From Mastigamoeba balamuthi (lineage: Eukaryota > Evosea > Mastigamoebida > Mastigamoebidae): DNA of 23,126 bases. The stretch's first letter is position 1. Each line of letters opens with the position of its first letter. The stretch is taken from assembly GCA_902651635.1 (NCBI GenBank), contig CACRSC010000009.1, positions 518,095 through 541,220 on the forward strand, given 5' to 3'. Position numbers and translations under genes: made by a program. The notes under the pieces are model-generated. The model worked only from the letters and a program-made list of their open reading frames with translations, made no database searches and was not told the origin of the DNA. Shown one piece after another: positions 1 to 8,626 of the stretch.

Positions 1-103
1 CCCTCTCCCCTCTGAGAACCGCGCCCCCTCGGGGGGCGTTTCCGCGCTGCTGATGTGGCGGCTGCTGACGTGTGCGGGGAAATGCCTGCGTTGGCGCGCG
101 CAG
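1..103 (+). other. 3' end of an intron in the NSRP1-like gene
   Basis: The stretch ends in a cag acceptor (101-103) and carries a CTGAC branch-like motif at 65-69, the same motif seen in most introns of this window. The downstream reading frame becomes NSRP1-like immediately after the acceptor. The apparent methionine at 53 lies inside this stretch and is probably not the true start, because homologues continue upstream with a further coiled-coil segment. The donor lies outside the window. Confidence 0.6.
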
Positions 104-778
104 GAGTTCATGGACGCGGCGTTCAACAAGAAGCTGCAGCGCGAGGCCGAGAAGGAGAAGGAGCTCTACGGCGAGGTGACGGAGAAGTTCGTGACGGCGT
201 CGTACCGGGAGCAGCTCGAGAAGGACCGCCGCTGGGAGGAGAAGCAGGACGAGGCCGACGCGGTGCAGAGCAAGCGCCCCATCGACCTCGTCAGCTTCCA
301 CCGCAACCTCCTCGAGGACAGGGCCGCAGCGGGCAGGGGCGAGCCCGCCCCCGAGCCCGCGCCCGCCAGGGGCAGCGGCAGGGCCTCGCACGGGGGCCAC
401 GACGAGCTCAAGCACGCGCTGCTGAGCGAACTCGACAGCGAGCTCGGGAAGACGACCGAGCGCAGGCCCAACACGAGCTCGCTGCTCGAGGCCGAGCGGG
501 AGCGGCAGAGGGCCGAGCGCGAGGAGGAAGAGCGGCTGAGACGCGAGGAGCACGAGCGGAGGGAGCAGAAGAAGCGGCAGACGGAGGAGCAGTACGCAGA
601 GGTGCAGCGCAAGCGCAAGGCCGCAGAGGAGGTCAGCGCCGAGGAGCTGGCGTCCCGGCTGGCCAAGAGGAGCACGCAGGAGACCATCAGCGACGCGCGG
701 CGCAGGTACCTCGAGCGCAAGGAGCAGCTCCGGAAGGACCTCGAGGCCGCCAAGATCGAGGCGGCCAAGGACTCGTAG
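104..778 (+). CDS. NSRP1: NSRP1-like (DUF2040) splicing regulator, 3' part
   Basis: C-terminal 224 residues of a nuclear speckle splicing regulatory protein 1 homologue (CCDC55 family). Known family members bind pre-mRNA and modulate splice-site choice in nuclear speckles. Two family blocks are visible. Near the N-terminus of the exon, EKFVTASYREQLE is followed by DLVSFHRNLLED, matching the family's FVTSAY and GFYRHLL signature. At the C-terminus, LASRLAKRSTQETISDARRRYLERK matches the family's FAKRN-EET-SAR-RYLAR tail motif (quoted in parts: LAKRSTQET, then ARRRYLERK). Between them lies a highly charged Glu/Arg/Lys coiled coil (about 490-640) that replaces the long RS-like middle of animal proteins, so this version is compact. 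The first residues, EFMDAAFNKKLQREAEKEKE, fit the family's coiled coil before the FVT motif. Stop is TAG at 776-778. Upstream exon(s) are outside the window. Confidence 0.8.
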   Translation, partial: EFMDAAFNKKLQREAEKEKELYGEVTEKFVTASYREQLEKDRRWEEKQDEADAVQSKRPIDLVSFHRNLLEDRAAAGRGEPAPEPAPARGSGRASHGGHDELKHALLSELDSELGKTTERRPNTSSLLEAERERQRAEREEEERLRREEHERREQKKRQTEEQYAEVQRKRKAAEEVSAEELASRLAKRSTQETISDARRRYLERKEQLRKDLEAAKIEAAKDS

Positions 779-1178
779 CTTGGCGGGAGCAGAGCCGCAG
801 CAAATCAATTGGGGCAGACCCACGCTCGCAGCGAACAAGGAAGGGCTGTGCTGGTTGCTCCCGTGCTTGCGTATTGCTGCCACGTTCGCTTTGTGCCAAG
901 ATAAACGCCACCGCGGGTGTTTGTTATTGGACCGTGTGCTGTTGCCGCCTTGCTCGCATGATGGGCTTTGTGCCGGTTCTATTTAGGAAAACCAAGGCAA
1001 TTGTGCTCAGAAGCTTGGTGCAAAACAACTGGCGAAAGTGGGAGAATACGATCATCTCCCAGCGAACATGTCTATGTTGGCTCGGTGTAGCTGTCTCGAA
1101 TCAAGCGACTTCTGTTTTTTGTGGGCAATGACGCACTTTGGCTGCGAATCGTGATATTTTGCCTGCGCATATCTCGCG
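779..1178 (+). other. Intergenic region between NSRP1-like and RGG genes
   Basis: About 400 bases of lower GC than the flanking genes. No reading frame here has recognisable similarity. It should hold the NSRP1-like 3' UTR and the promoter and 5' UTR of the next gene. I see no RNA gene, repeat or clear core promoter motif. Confidence 0.5.
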
Positions 1179-1973
1179 ATGACTGCAGTTCGGCGCGGAC
1201 GCACTTCAGCCTCCTCCACGCGCGGCGGCGGCAGCTCCGCCCGCGGCGGCGGCATGCGCGGGGGCCGCGGAGGGCGCGGCGGACGCGGCGGACGCGGCGG
1301 GAAGCGCGCCCCGAGGCTGCGCGGGAAGGACGACCCCAACCCGCTGCTGACGGGCCTCTGCAAGGAGGTCTACAACTTCGGCCTCGGCAAGCGCGAGGAC
1401 GGCCTCGACACGCTGCGCGTATCCTCCAGGAAGAAGATGGGCAACGTCCGCCTGCCGCTGCTCCAGGCCCAGTGGAAGGTCCGCAATTGATTTCGGGCGG
1501 CGAATTCAACGTCATCGCGCCGCAGTGTTTGATATTCGGCTTCAAAATTGATTGATATTCCTCTTCTGCCCCCGCAGCGCAAGCGCGAGAAGGAGAAGGA
1601 GGCGGCGGAGGAGCGCAGGGCGCGCGGGGAGTTTGACCTGCCCGACGGCAGGAAGCGCCGCGGTGGCCAGACGCTGGACGAGTACGTGCGCCGGCAGGTG
1701 GCCGACGAGCTCAACGGCGTCGGCGAGGTGGGCTCGGGCGCCCGGGGCCTGCGCGCCACGGGCATCGGCAGGTTCTCGGGCGGCCTGCTGCGCATCTCCG
1801 AGGGCGAGGTCCGGCGCAGCGACAGGCGCAGCGAGAACGAGGCGTCGGCGATGGTGGGCAGGAGGGGCGGCAAGGGCAAGAAGGGCCCCGGGGGCGCTGG
1901 CGGCGGCGGCGGCTTCAAGCGCAAGGCCGGCAAGAAGAAGGGCGGCGCCAAGAAGAAGTTCAAGAAGTCCTGA
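1179..1973 (+). CDS. Basic RGG-repeat protein, two exons, function unknown
   Basis: Model: exons 1179-1478 and 1578-1973, 231 residues. The 99-base intron starts GTCCGC and ends CCCCCGCAG. Both exons are phase 0, and reading on past 1478 hits a stop at once, which supports the junction. The first 40 residues are an Arg/Gly-rich low-complexity segment (GGRGGRGGRGG) like the GAR domains of nucleolar and RNA-binding proteins. The middle has a short charged helix (KREKEKEAAEERRARGEFDL) and a conserved-looking core, TGIGRFSGGLLRIS. The last 40 residues are Gly/Lys-rich (KKKGGAKKKFKKS) and look like nuclear or nucleolar localisation sequence. I do not recognise the family. An RNA-associated nuclear or nucleolar role is an inference from composition only. 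Confidence 0.7.
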
Positions 1974-2591
1974 GGGCCCACGCCAGACACACGCCCACCG
2001 CAACCTCTGCTGTTCTTCGACGTTCTGCTCTGTTCTGATCAACCCACAGGCATGTTTGCTCCGAGCTTGTGTTGTGGGCTGCTGTGGTAATGTCTGCCGC
2101 TGCTGATTCTGGTGCGTGATGTGTGCGGATCATGCATCGTCGCCGGTGCTCGGCGGCGGTGTTGTGGCAGTGGAAGTCCCCGAGTCTTGTACGGCGTGCC
2201 GCATTGAGCCGGGCTGTCAGTTGGCTCTGCACAAGCTAACGGGATTGAGTGTTTTCCACCCGCTCCAGCATTTCGCAAGGCGAATGCGACAGACACCCTC
2301 CAGCCGTCTGCGTCTCCTCCAGGGCTGCCCGCCCTCACAACTCGATTGCATGCGCACATGGCCGGCAAACACAGCACGGCTGGAGCTCAAGACAAAAAGT
2401 TGCTCCAATTCCCCCCACGTCCCCCCAGCGAGTATTCGTCGCCACAGAGTGTCGAAAACCCGCTATGTGACGCCATTACTGCACACGAGGCTGAAAAATC
2501 GCCGCCGGTGCGGCACCGCATATCTTCCATCGGTTTTTTTCGAGAGTCGCAGCACACAGACTTAACAAACCCACACAGCAGGTCAACAAGC
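1974..2591 (+). other. Intergenic region upstream of PGM2-like gene
   Basis: About 620 bases without a supportable gene. The short open frames on both strands are low-complexity and unlike any family I know. A T-rich run sits about 55 bases upstream of the PGM2 start (around 2533-2540), followed by an A/C-rich leader that resembles leaders upstream of other genes in the window. Confidence 0.45.
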
Positions 2592-5017
2592 ATGCCCCCC
2601 AAGAAGACAGCGGTCAAACCCACGGGCGACGCCAAGCTCGACGAGCTCGTGGCCAAGTGGCTCGAGTGGGACTCGACGCCGGCGACGCGCCGCGAGATCG
2701 AGCAGCTCGCCTCCAAGCCCGACGTCGCCGAGCTGCGCGCCCGCCTCGCCAAGCGCATCGCCTTCGGCACGGCGGGTCCGTCTCGTGCCCCCAGCGCCCG
2801 CCCACGCGCTCCCCTGACGCCCACCGCCAGGCCTGAGGGGGCCCATGAGGGCCGGCTTCGCGTGCATGAACAACCTGACGGTGCAGCAGGCCTCGCAGGG
2901 GCTCTGCACGAGCGTCGCCGAGCTCGTCGCCGACGCCAAGAAGAGGGGCGTCGTCGTCGGCTACGACGGCAGGCACCACTCGCGCGAGTTCGCCGAGATC
3001 ACCGCCAGGGTCTTCCTCTCGCGCGGCTTCACCGTGCTGCTCTACCCGCGCGTCGTCCCCACCCCGTTTGTCGTGCGTCTCTCTGCTCCTATTCTTGGGG
3101 GCTCGGCGCAGTGCCCTTTTTCTTTTTCTACCGGTGCTGAACGCGAAACGCCTGTAAAATGCGCAGCCGTTCGCCGTCACGCACCTGAAGCTGGCGGCCG
3201 GCGTCATGGTCACGGCGTCGCACAACCCCAAGCAGGACAACGGGTACAAGGTCTACTGGGACAACGGCTGCCAGATCGTCTCGCCCATCGACGCCCACAT
3301 CGCCAACAAGGCACGCACAAGCCCCCTCTGCGATCGGACAATGCATCGCGAAATTCCTGCACGCCGCTGACGCCGCGTCCGACGCTTCTCCCGCGGGCAG
3401 ATCAACGAGAACCTGGTGCCGTGGGACCTGCTCACCGCGCCCGCGATCAGCACGGCCCGCGACCCGCTGCCCGAGGTCATGAAGCTCTACTACTCGGCGA
3501 TGCTGCCCCTGCGCTCGAGTGGCGCGCCCCCCTCGATGAAGATCGTCTACACCGCCATGCACGGCGTCGGCGCCGACTACGTCAAGAAGGTACACCGCAC
3601 CCTCCCGCAATACCCGTCGTGGTCGCCGGAAAAACGCGTCATAATCGCTTTCCCAGTTCCGGGTCGCTTCGAGATTTCCGTTGCGACTGACAAACAACAA
3701 ACAAAACCCGGTGGCCTGCAGGCGTTTGAGACGTTTGGGCTGGCTCCGTACATCGGGGTGGAGAAGCAGCTGCAGCCAGACCCGGAGTTCCCGACGGTGA
3801 CGTTCCCGAACCCCGAGGAGGGCCGCGAGGCGCTGGACCTCGCGATCGAGACGGCCAAGCGCGTGGGCTCGCCGCTGATCCTGGCGACGGACCCCGACGC
3901 GGACCGCCTGGCCGTCGCCGAGCGCAACCCCGACGGCACGTGGCGGCTGTTCACGGGCAACGAGATCGGCATCCTGCTGGCCAGCTGGGCCTGGCAGAAC
4001 TTCCGCGCGCGCAGCCCGGCCATCAAGCCGGCCGACTGCGTGATGCTGACGACGGCCGTGTCGTCGCGCATGCTGTCGGCGTTTGCCAAGTCCGAGGGCA
4101 TCACGTTCCAGGAGACGCTGACGGGGTTCAAGTGGCTGGGCACCGCCGCCCACGCGCAGATCAAGGCGGGCAAGCACTTTGTGTTCGCCTTCGAGGAGGC
4201 CATCGGCTTCATGATCGGCGACATGTCGCTCGACAAGGACGGCGTCAGGGCCGCCGCCGTCTTCGCCGACATGGCCAGGACGCTCGCCCGCGACGGCCTC
4301 AGCTGCGCCGACCAGCTCCTCAAGCTCTACAGGAAGTACGGCTACCACGCCACCTGCAACAAGGTACTCTCTCTCCTCTCCTCTCTTCTCCCTCGCTGGG
4401 ACTTCCCCCCTTGTGCCGCTGTGGTGGGCATTGCGCGTTGCTTCGTGCGATGCAGCCAGACAGGCAGCGCGCATGCTGCCTGTGCTCGGCGGCAGGCTAC
4501 TCGGCACTGAATAGCACAGGGAAACACAACTCCTTATCTTATAACAAGTTCAAGTCAAATGGCTGTGGGAGCGAAGGGGAACACTCGCCGCTGGCCACCC
4601 TCCTTACGCACTGCGCCACTGGGCTCTGGGCAGTACTTCTTCTGCTACGACCCCGCGGTGCTCGAGTCGATCTTCGGGCGCCTGCGCAAGGACGGGCACT
4701 ACGCGCAGACCATCGGCAGCTGGAAGGTGAAGCACGTGCGCGACCTCACCGTCGGCTACGACGACGCGCAGCCCGAGAACAAGCCCGTGCTGCCCACGAG
4801 CGCCTCGACGCAGATGATCACGTACACGTTCGAGAACGGCTGCACGGCGACGCTGCGCGGCAGCGGCACCGAGCCCAAGCTCAAGTACTACATCGAGTAC
4901 CCGGGCGAGTTCTCGCAGCGCGACAAGGTGGACAAGGAGCTCGCCGAGATGGTCAAGGCCATCATCGCCGAGTGCCTCCGCCCCGCCGAGAACGGCCTCA
5001 AGCCCCCGACGTCCTGA
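2592..5017 (+). CDS. PGM2: Phosphoglucomutase/phosphopentomutase, PGM2 type, six exons
   Basis: Model: exons 2592-2775, 2831-3072, 3167-3310, 3401-3589, 3722-4363 and 4634-5017, giving 594 residues (human PGM2 is about 612). The enzyme belongs to the alpha-D-phosphohexomutase superfamily and interconverts ribose/deoxyribose 1- and 5-phosphates, or glucose 1- and 6-phosphates, in the cytosol. The phosphoserine loop [16 protein letters not shown] is present with the catalytic Ser at about residue 160. The metal-binding loop DPDADRL is near 310, followed by the sugar loop GFKWLG and EEAIG. The C-terminal phosphate-binding loop is [12 protein letters not shown]. All junctions restore family sequence, for example FGTAG-LRGPM and [14 protein letters not shown]. 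Intron 3 (3311-3400) starts GCACGC, so it is GC-AG. The others start GTCCGT, GTGCGT, GTACAC and GTACTC. Start chosen at MPPKKTAVK, just before the family's N-terminal helix ([12 protein letters not shown]). Whether it prefers hexose or pentose phosphates cannot be read from this. Confidence 0.93.
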
Positions 5018-5634
5018 GTGGGAGCTCCAGGGGGAGGGGGCCCCACCCGGCCCTCTGGCGAGCAGCCCAGCCAGCCCAGCTCGCCTGATTGTCTTTGCAA
5101 ACAACGAACGATCCGAGGACCTGTTGACAATCGCCGCTGAGCACTCTGCCCTGTCTGCCTCGGGTGTCGGACCGCCGAGCCTCGGAGCGCGTTCCGAATT
5201 TGGAGCAGCGCTGAATATGCATGTGCAGACAGTTACTTGAACGCGGAACTGCAACACTTCTCCGCCGGACTTGAAACTCAGGACACAAAAAACCTCTGTC
5301 GCTGGAGGCGCGCAGACACCCACCCTCACCCCGGAGTCCACACGTGTGCACTGGACTGCCAGGAATTATGGCACCACGTCAAATGCGCGGAGAGCAATGA
5401 CGGTTATCAGCCCCCAGATATTGACGAAAACGCAGCCCGCACCTAACACAACGTACACAGCCCGCCCGTCTAGACCCAGCGCCCCAACTCTCGCCCACCC
5501 ACCCGGCGCGTTCCAGCTTCAGTGACCACAAGGCGCACACGCACACACACACTTGCGGAACAGACAGACAGTCAGACAGACAGAGAGACACACAGAGCAG
5601 AGAGCACAGCCAACAGCGAACAGCGCACCCCACA
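5018..5634 (+). other. Intergenic region upstream of the GP63-like gene
   Basis: About 617 bases without a supportable gene. The first 200 bases are probably the PGM2 3' UTR. The last 100 bases are an A/C/G-rich leader with dinucleotide and tetranucleotide repeats directly before the GP63 start. Nothing else recognised. Confidence 0.45.
5535..5600 (+). repeat. AC and CAGA microsatellite in the probable GP63 leader
   Basis: An imperfect AC run (about 5535-5552) is followed by tandem CAGA units (about 5561-5588) and then CACAGAG units. It sits 35-100 bases upstream of the start codon and is probably within the 5' UTR or promoter. Confidence 0.7.
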
Positions 5635-8401
5635 ATGCGATACCACTCCACCCCCTCCCTCGTGCTGCTGCTGCTGCTGCTGCTCGGCACCTGCACTGCC
5701 GCGTGGCCGCTCCACGAGGGCCAGGAGGGGCAGCAGGGGCAGCAGCAGCAGCAGCAGCAGAGGCGGTGCATACACGACAGGCTGATGGCGGGCGCCCCGC
5801 CGCCCCTCTCGTCGGCCCCGCGCGCCAGGGCAGGGGCGCCGCGCGCCGCGCCGCCGTCGACGTGGCAGCCGATGCGCATCATCGTCGACACGTCGTACGT
5901 CGACGGCGCCGACGCGGACTACAAGGTGCGGCGCCCCCGTGATCCGCAGTCGCCTTTTTCCGCCCTGTGGATCGCGAAAATGATCGCGTTATTCGAACGG
6001 CGAATTCGGAGGGGCCACGTGGCCTGGGCTGTGGGCTGTGGCGGGGTTGGGTTCCCAGATGGTGCCCTGCAGACTCACGCGCTCCGGTCCCAGTGCACGG
6101 CGGCGGGGCAGACGGTGAAGACGTACGAGGGGACGTACACGTGCACCGAGGCCAGCGTGGTGACGGCAGCCAAGGCCGAGTGCATCAAGCAGATCGCCAA
6201 CGACGCCGCCTCGTTCTTCTCCTCTGTCCTCAAGGGTGCCCCCCTGCCACAGCCCACCCCCCCACAGCCCACCTCACCCACCGCATGGGCAGTGCGGACG
6301 GAGACGGGGATCTCGATATCGTCGGGCTCGTGCGCGTTCAACACGCCGCCAGCGGCGATACCCGCAAAGTACGTGGGCCTGCAGAGCACCGACATGCTCA
6401 TCGTCATCACCGCACGCCCCATCTCCGAGACCAACGTCCTCGCCTACGCCGGCACCTGCCAGACGGGGTACACGACCTCACCCCCCTGCCACTCTGCCAG
6501 CGCACACTGGACACTGAGCCCCATGTTCTCTCATTCTCTCACTCTCCCATTCCCTCATTCTCTTACTCTAACTCCAACTCTGACTCTGACTCCTTCTCTG
6601 ATTCTGACTCTGAGAGAGAGAGAGTGAGTGAGTGAAAAAGTGAGCGTGAGAGTCAGAGTCAGAGTCACACTCACACTCACTGACTCATTCTCTACTCTCA
6701 CTCCACTCTCACTCACACCCGCTCTGAACACTCACGCTCACGCCTGCTCTCTTCTATCACTAACACAAACACTCACTCACTTCCCCTTTGCAGGGACTAC
6801 GCGAGGCCGACGGTCGGGCAACTCAACTTCGACCCCAAGACGCTGACGGTGGCGCAGAGGGGCACGCTCGAGTACGTCGACCACCTCTCGCTGGCCACGC
6901 ACGAGCTGCTGCACGCCATCGGCTTCAGCAGCAGCAACTTCCCCAACTTCATCGACGACTCGGGCGCCAAGCTCTCCGCCGTCCAGCAGACCCTCCCCCG
7001 CGCCGGCGGCCAGGCCAGCTATGTCATCACCCCGGTGCGCTTCTCCCGGCGGTTCCGGCCGCGTCTCACCGCCTCTCGCGTCCCCCAGAGGGTCAAGGCA
7101 GCGGCCGCGGCGCACTTTGGGTGCGCGACGGTGCCGGGGGCGCCGCTGGAGGACCAGGGCGGGTCGGGGACGGCGGGGTCGCACTGGGAGATGTCGGTGT
7201 TCATGGACGAGCTGATGGTCGGCATACACTACAAGCAGTTTGTGCTGAGCAACATGACGCTGGCGCTGCTCGAGGACTCGGGGTGGTACAGGGTCCGCTA
7301 CGACAACATCCCCGCCGTGGCCCTGCCCTTCTCGTGGGGCCGCGGCCGCGGCTGCGCGTTTGTGCAGTCCAACTGCCTGACCGGGTGGCCCAAGGGCGGC
7401 GGCTACTTCTGCAACGCGCAGAACCAGTACTCGTGCACCGCCGACAGGCTCTCCACGGGCTACTGCAACCTCGTCCAGTTCTCCATCCCGCTGCCCGAGC
7501 GCTACCAGTACTTCACGCAGTCCAACGTCGGCGGCTCCGTCGAGGTCGCCGACTTTTGCCCCTACACACAGGCCTTCTCGAGTGAGCGCTCCAAGGGCCC
7601 CCCCTCTGTTCCACACCCCGCTGACCTTGCTGCGCCGCCAGACGGCTTCTGCCAGGGGTTCACGGCGAGGGAGGACAACGGCGAGGTCAGGGACAACAGC
7701 AGCCGCTGCTTCACGAGCTCGCTGTACAAGGACGGGTCCGGGACGACGGTCGGGCGCTGCTACAGCACCTTCTGCGCGTCGGCCAGCGACCTCTACGTAG
7801 GCGTCGACGGCGTGCACTACAAGTGCAAGGAGGGCGACGAGCTCTCGGTGTCGGGGTTCTCGGGGACCGTCACGTGCCCGCCGGCCTCGGACATATGCTA
7901 CGGCGCGGCGACGGTTGCGTTCCCGACGGTCACGGACATCTCGCCGGGCCGGGGCGAGGCGGGCACGATGGTGACCATCACGGGGACGCACCTCAACTCC
8001 GTCACCGAGGTCAAGATAGGCCGCACGTGCTCGGGCATGCGCAGGTCCGACACCCAGATCACCTGCGACATCCAGAGCGGCAACGTTCTCAACCCCAGTG
8101 GCAAGAAGTGCGACCTCGTGCTCCTTGTGGTGCGCCCAGTCACACACACACGCAGCTCGTGCCCCCCAGTGCTGCCGAGGCAGGAGTTCTCATTTCCGCA
8201 TCGCTCCGCCCGACGCAGAACGACACGATGAAGGTGGGAATGCGCTCGGCGTTCACGGTCACCGTAGCGAAGAAGACGTACATCATCGCCGGGTGCGTCT
8301 GCGGAGGCGTGGTCGCGATTGTCCTGCTGCTCGTGATCATCCGCATGGTCACTTCGAGCAAGAAGCGGAGCCAGTACCGCAACGACGTCGCAATGCGCTA
8401 G
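5635..8401 (+). CDS. Leishmanolysin (GP63, M8)-like peptidase with TIG domain and TM anchor
   Basis: Model: exons 5635-5925, 6094-6235, 6293-6467, 6794-7034, 7089-7581, 7642-8129 and 8219-8401, giving 670 residues. It is a zinc metallopeptidase of family M8, predicted to act at the cell surface or in the secretory pathway. A Leu-rich signal peptide (about residues 8-22) is followed by a Gln/Pro-rich stretch. The zinc motif HELLHAIGF starts at His239. The third zinc ligand is probably His315 in GSHWEMSVFMDELM, which also gives the Met-turn. The Cys-rich C-terminal half is typical of M8. It is followed by a TIG/IPT-like Ig fold (about 541-625: VTDISPGRGEAGTMVTITG) and a single TM helix (about 630-653) with a short basic tail. 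The TIG plus anchor arrangement makes it a type I membrane protein, unlike GPI-anchored trypanosomatid GP63. Introns of 168, 57, 54 and 60 bases are stop-free multiples of three. The donor used for the 6236-6292 intron is the least certain boundary. Confidence 0.88.
5665..5760 (+). repeat. Complementary (CTG)6 and (CAG)7 codon repeats in GP63 exon 1
   Basis: (CTG)6 at 5665-5682 encodes the Leu core of the signal peptide. (CAG)7 at 5740-5760 encodes a Gln run. The two tracts are reverse complements about 57 bases apart, so the mRNA or single-stranded DNA could form a stem of roughly 20 base pairs. Confidence 0.8.
6577..6665. repeat. Inverted repeat inside GP63 intron 3
   Basis: A perfect 16-base arm at 6577-6592 (ACTCTGACTCTGACTC) is complementary to 6650-6665, with a 57-base spacer of simple TCTGA/GAGTG repeats. 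It lies in the 326-base intron 6468-6793, the longest intron in the window. It probably arose from simple-sequence inversion or expansion. Confidence 0.75.
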
Positions 8402-8626
8402 GACATTGATGAAGCAACAATGATAGGATGTGTGTTTTTTGCGAACTTTTTGTTCACACCAACGCGCTCTCTGGCACAGCACACGGACGAGCGGAGGCTG
8501 TGCTGAGCAACAGCAACCTTTAGGGTCTTCCGAACCACGTGATAACACAGAGGGGCGGACCCTCGGCAGGCTCTCGCGTTGGGGAAAACAACCATTCAGT
8601 CTATTGAGTAAATTAGTGGGCTCAAG

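Noticed and set aside
3128-4507. Long antisense frames opposite PGM2 and other genes (also 14194-16374, 20437-21153)
   Set aside because: They are Arg/Ala/Gly-rich mirror frames expected in GC-rich coding DNA, and each lies opposite a well-supported gene.
5635-6627. A single 330-residue uninterrupted frame at the start of the GP63 gene
   Set aside because: It reads through two in-frame introns and ends in simple repeats of intron 3. The M8 catalytic part needs splicing to 6794.
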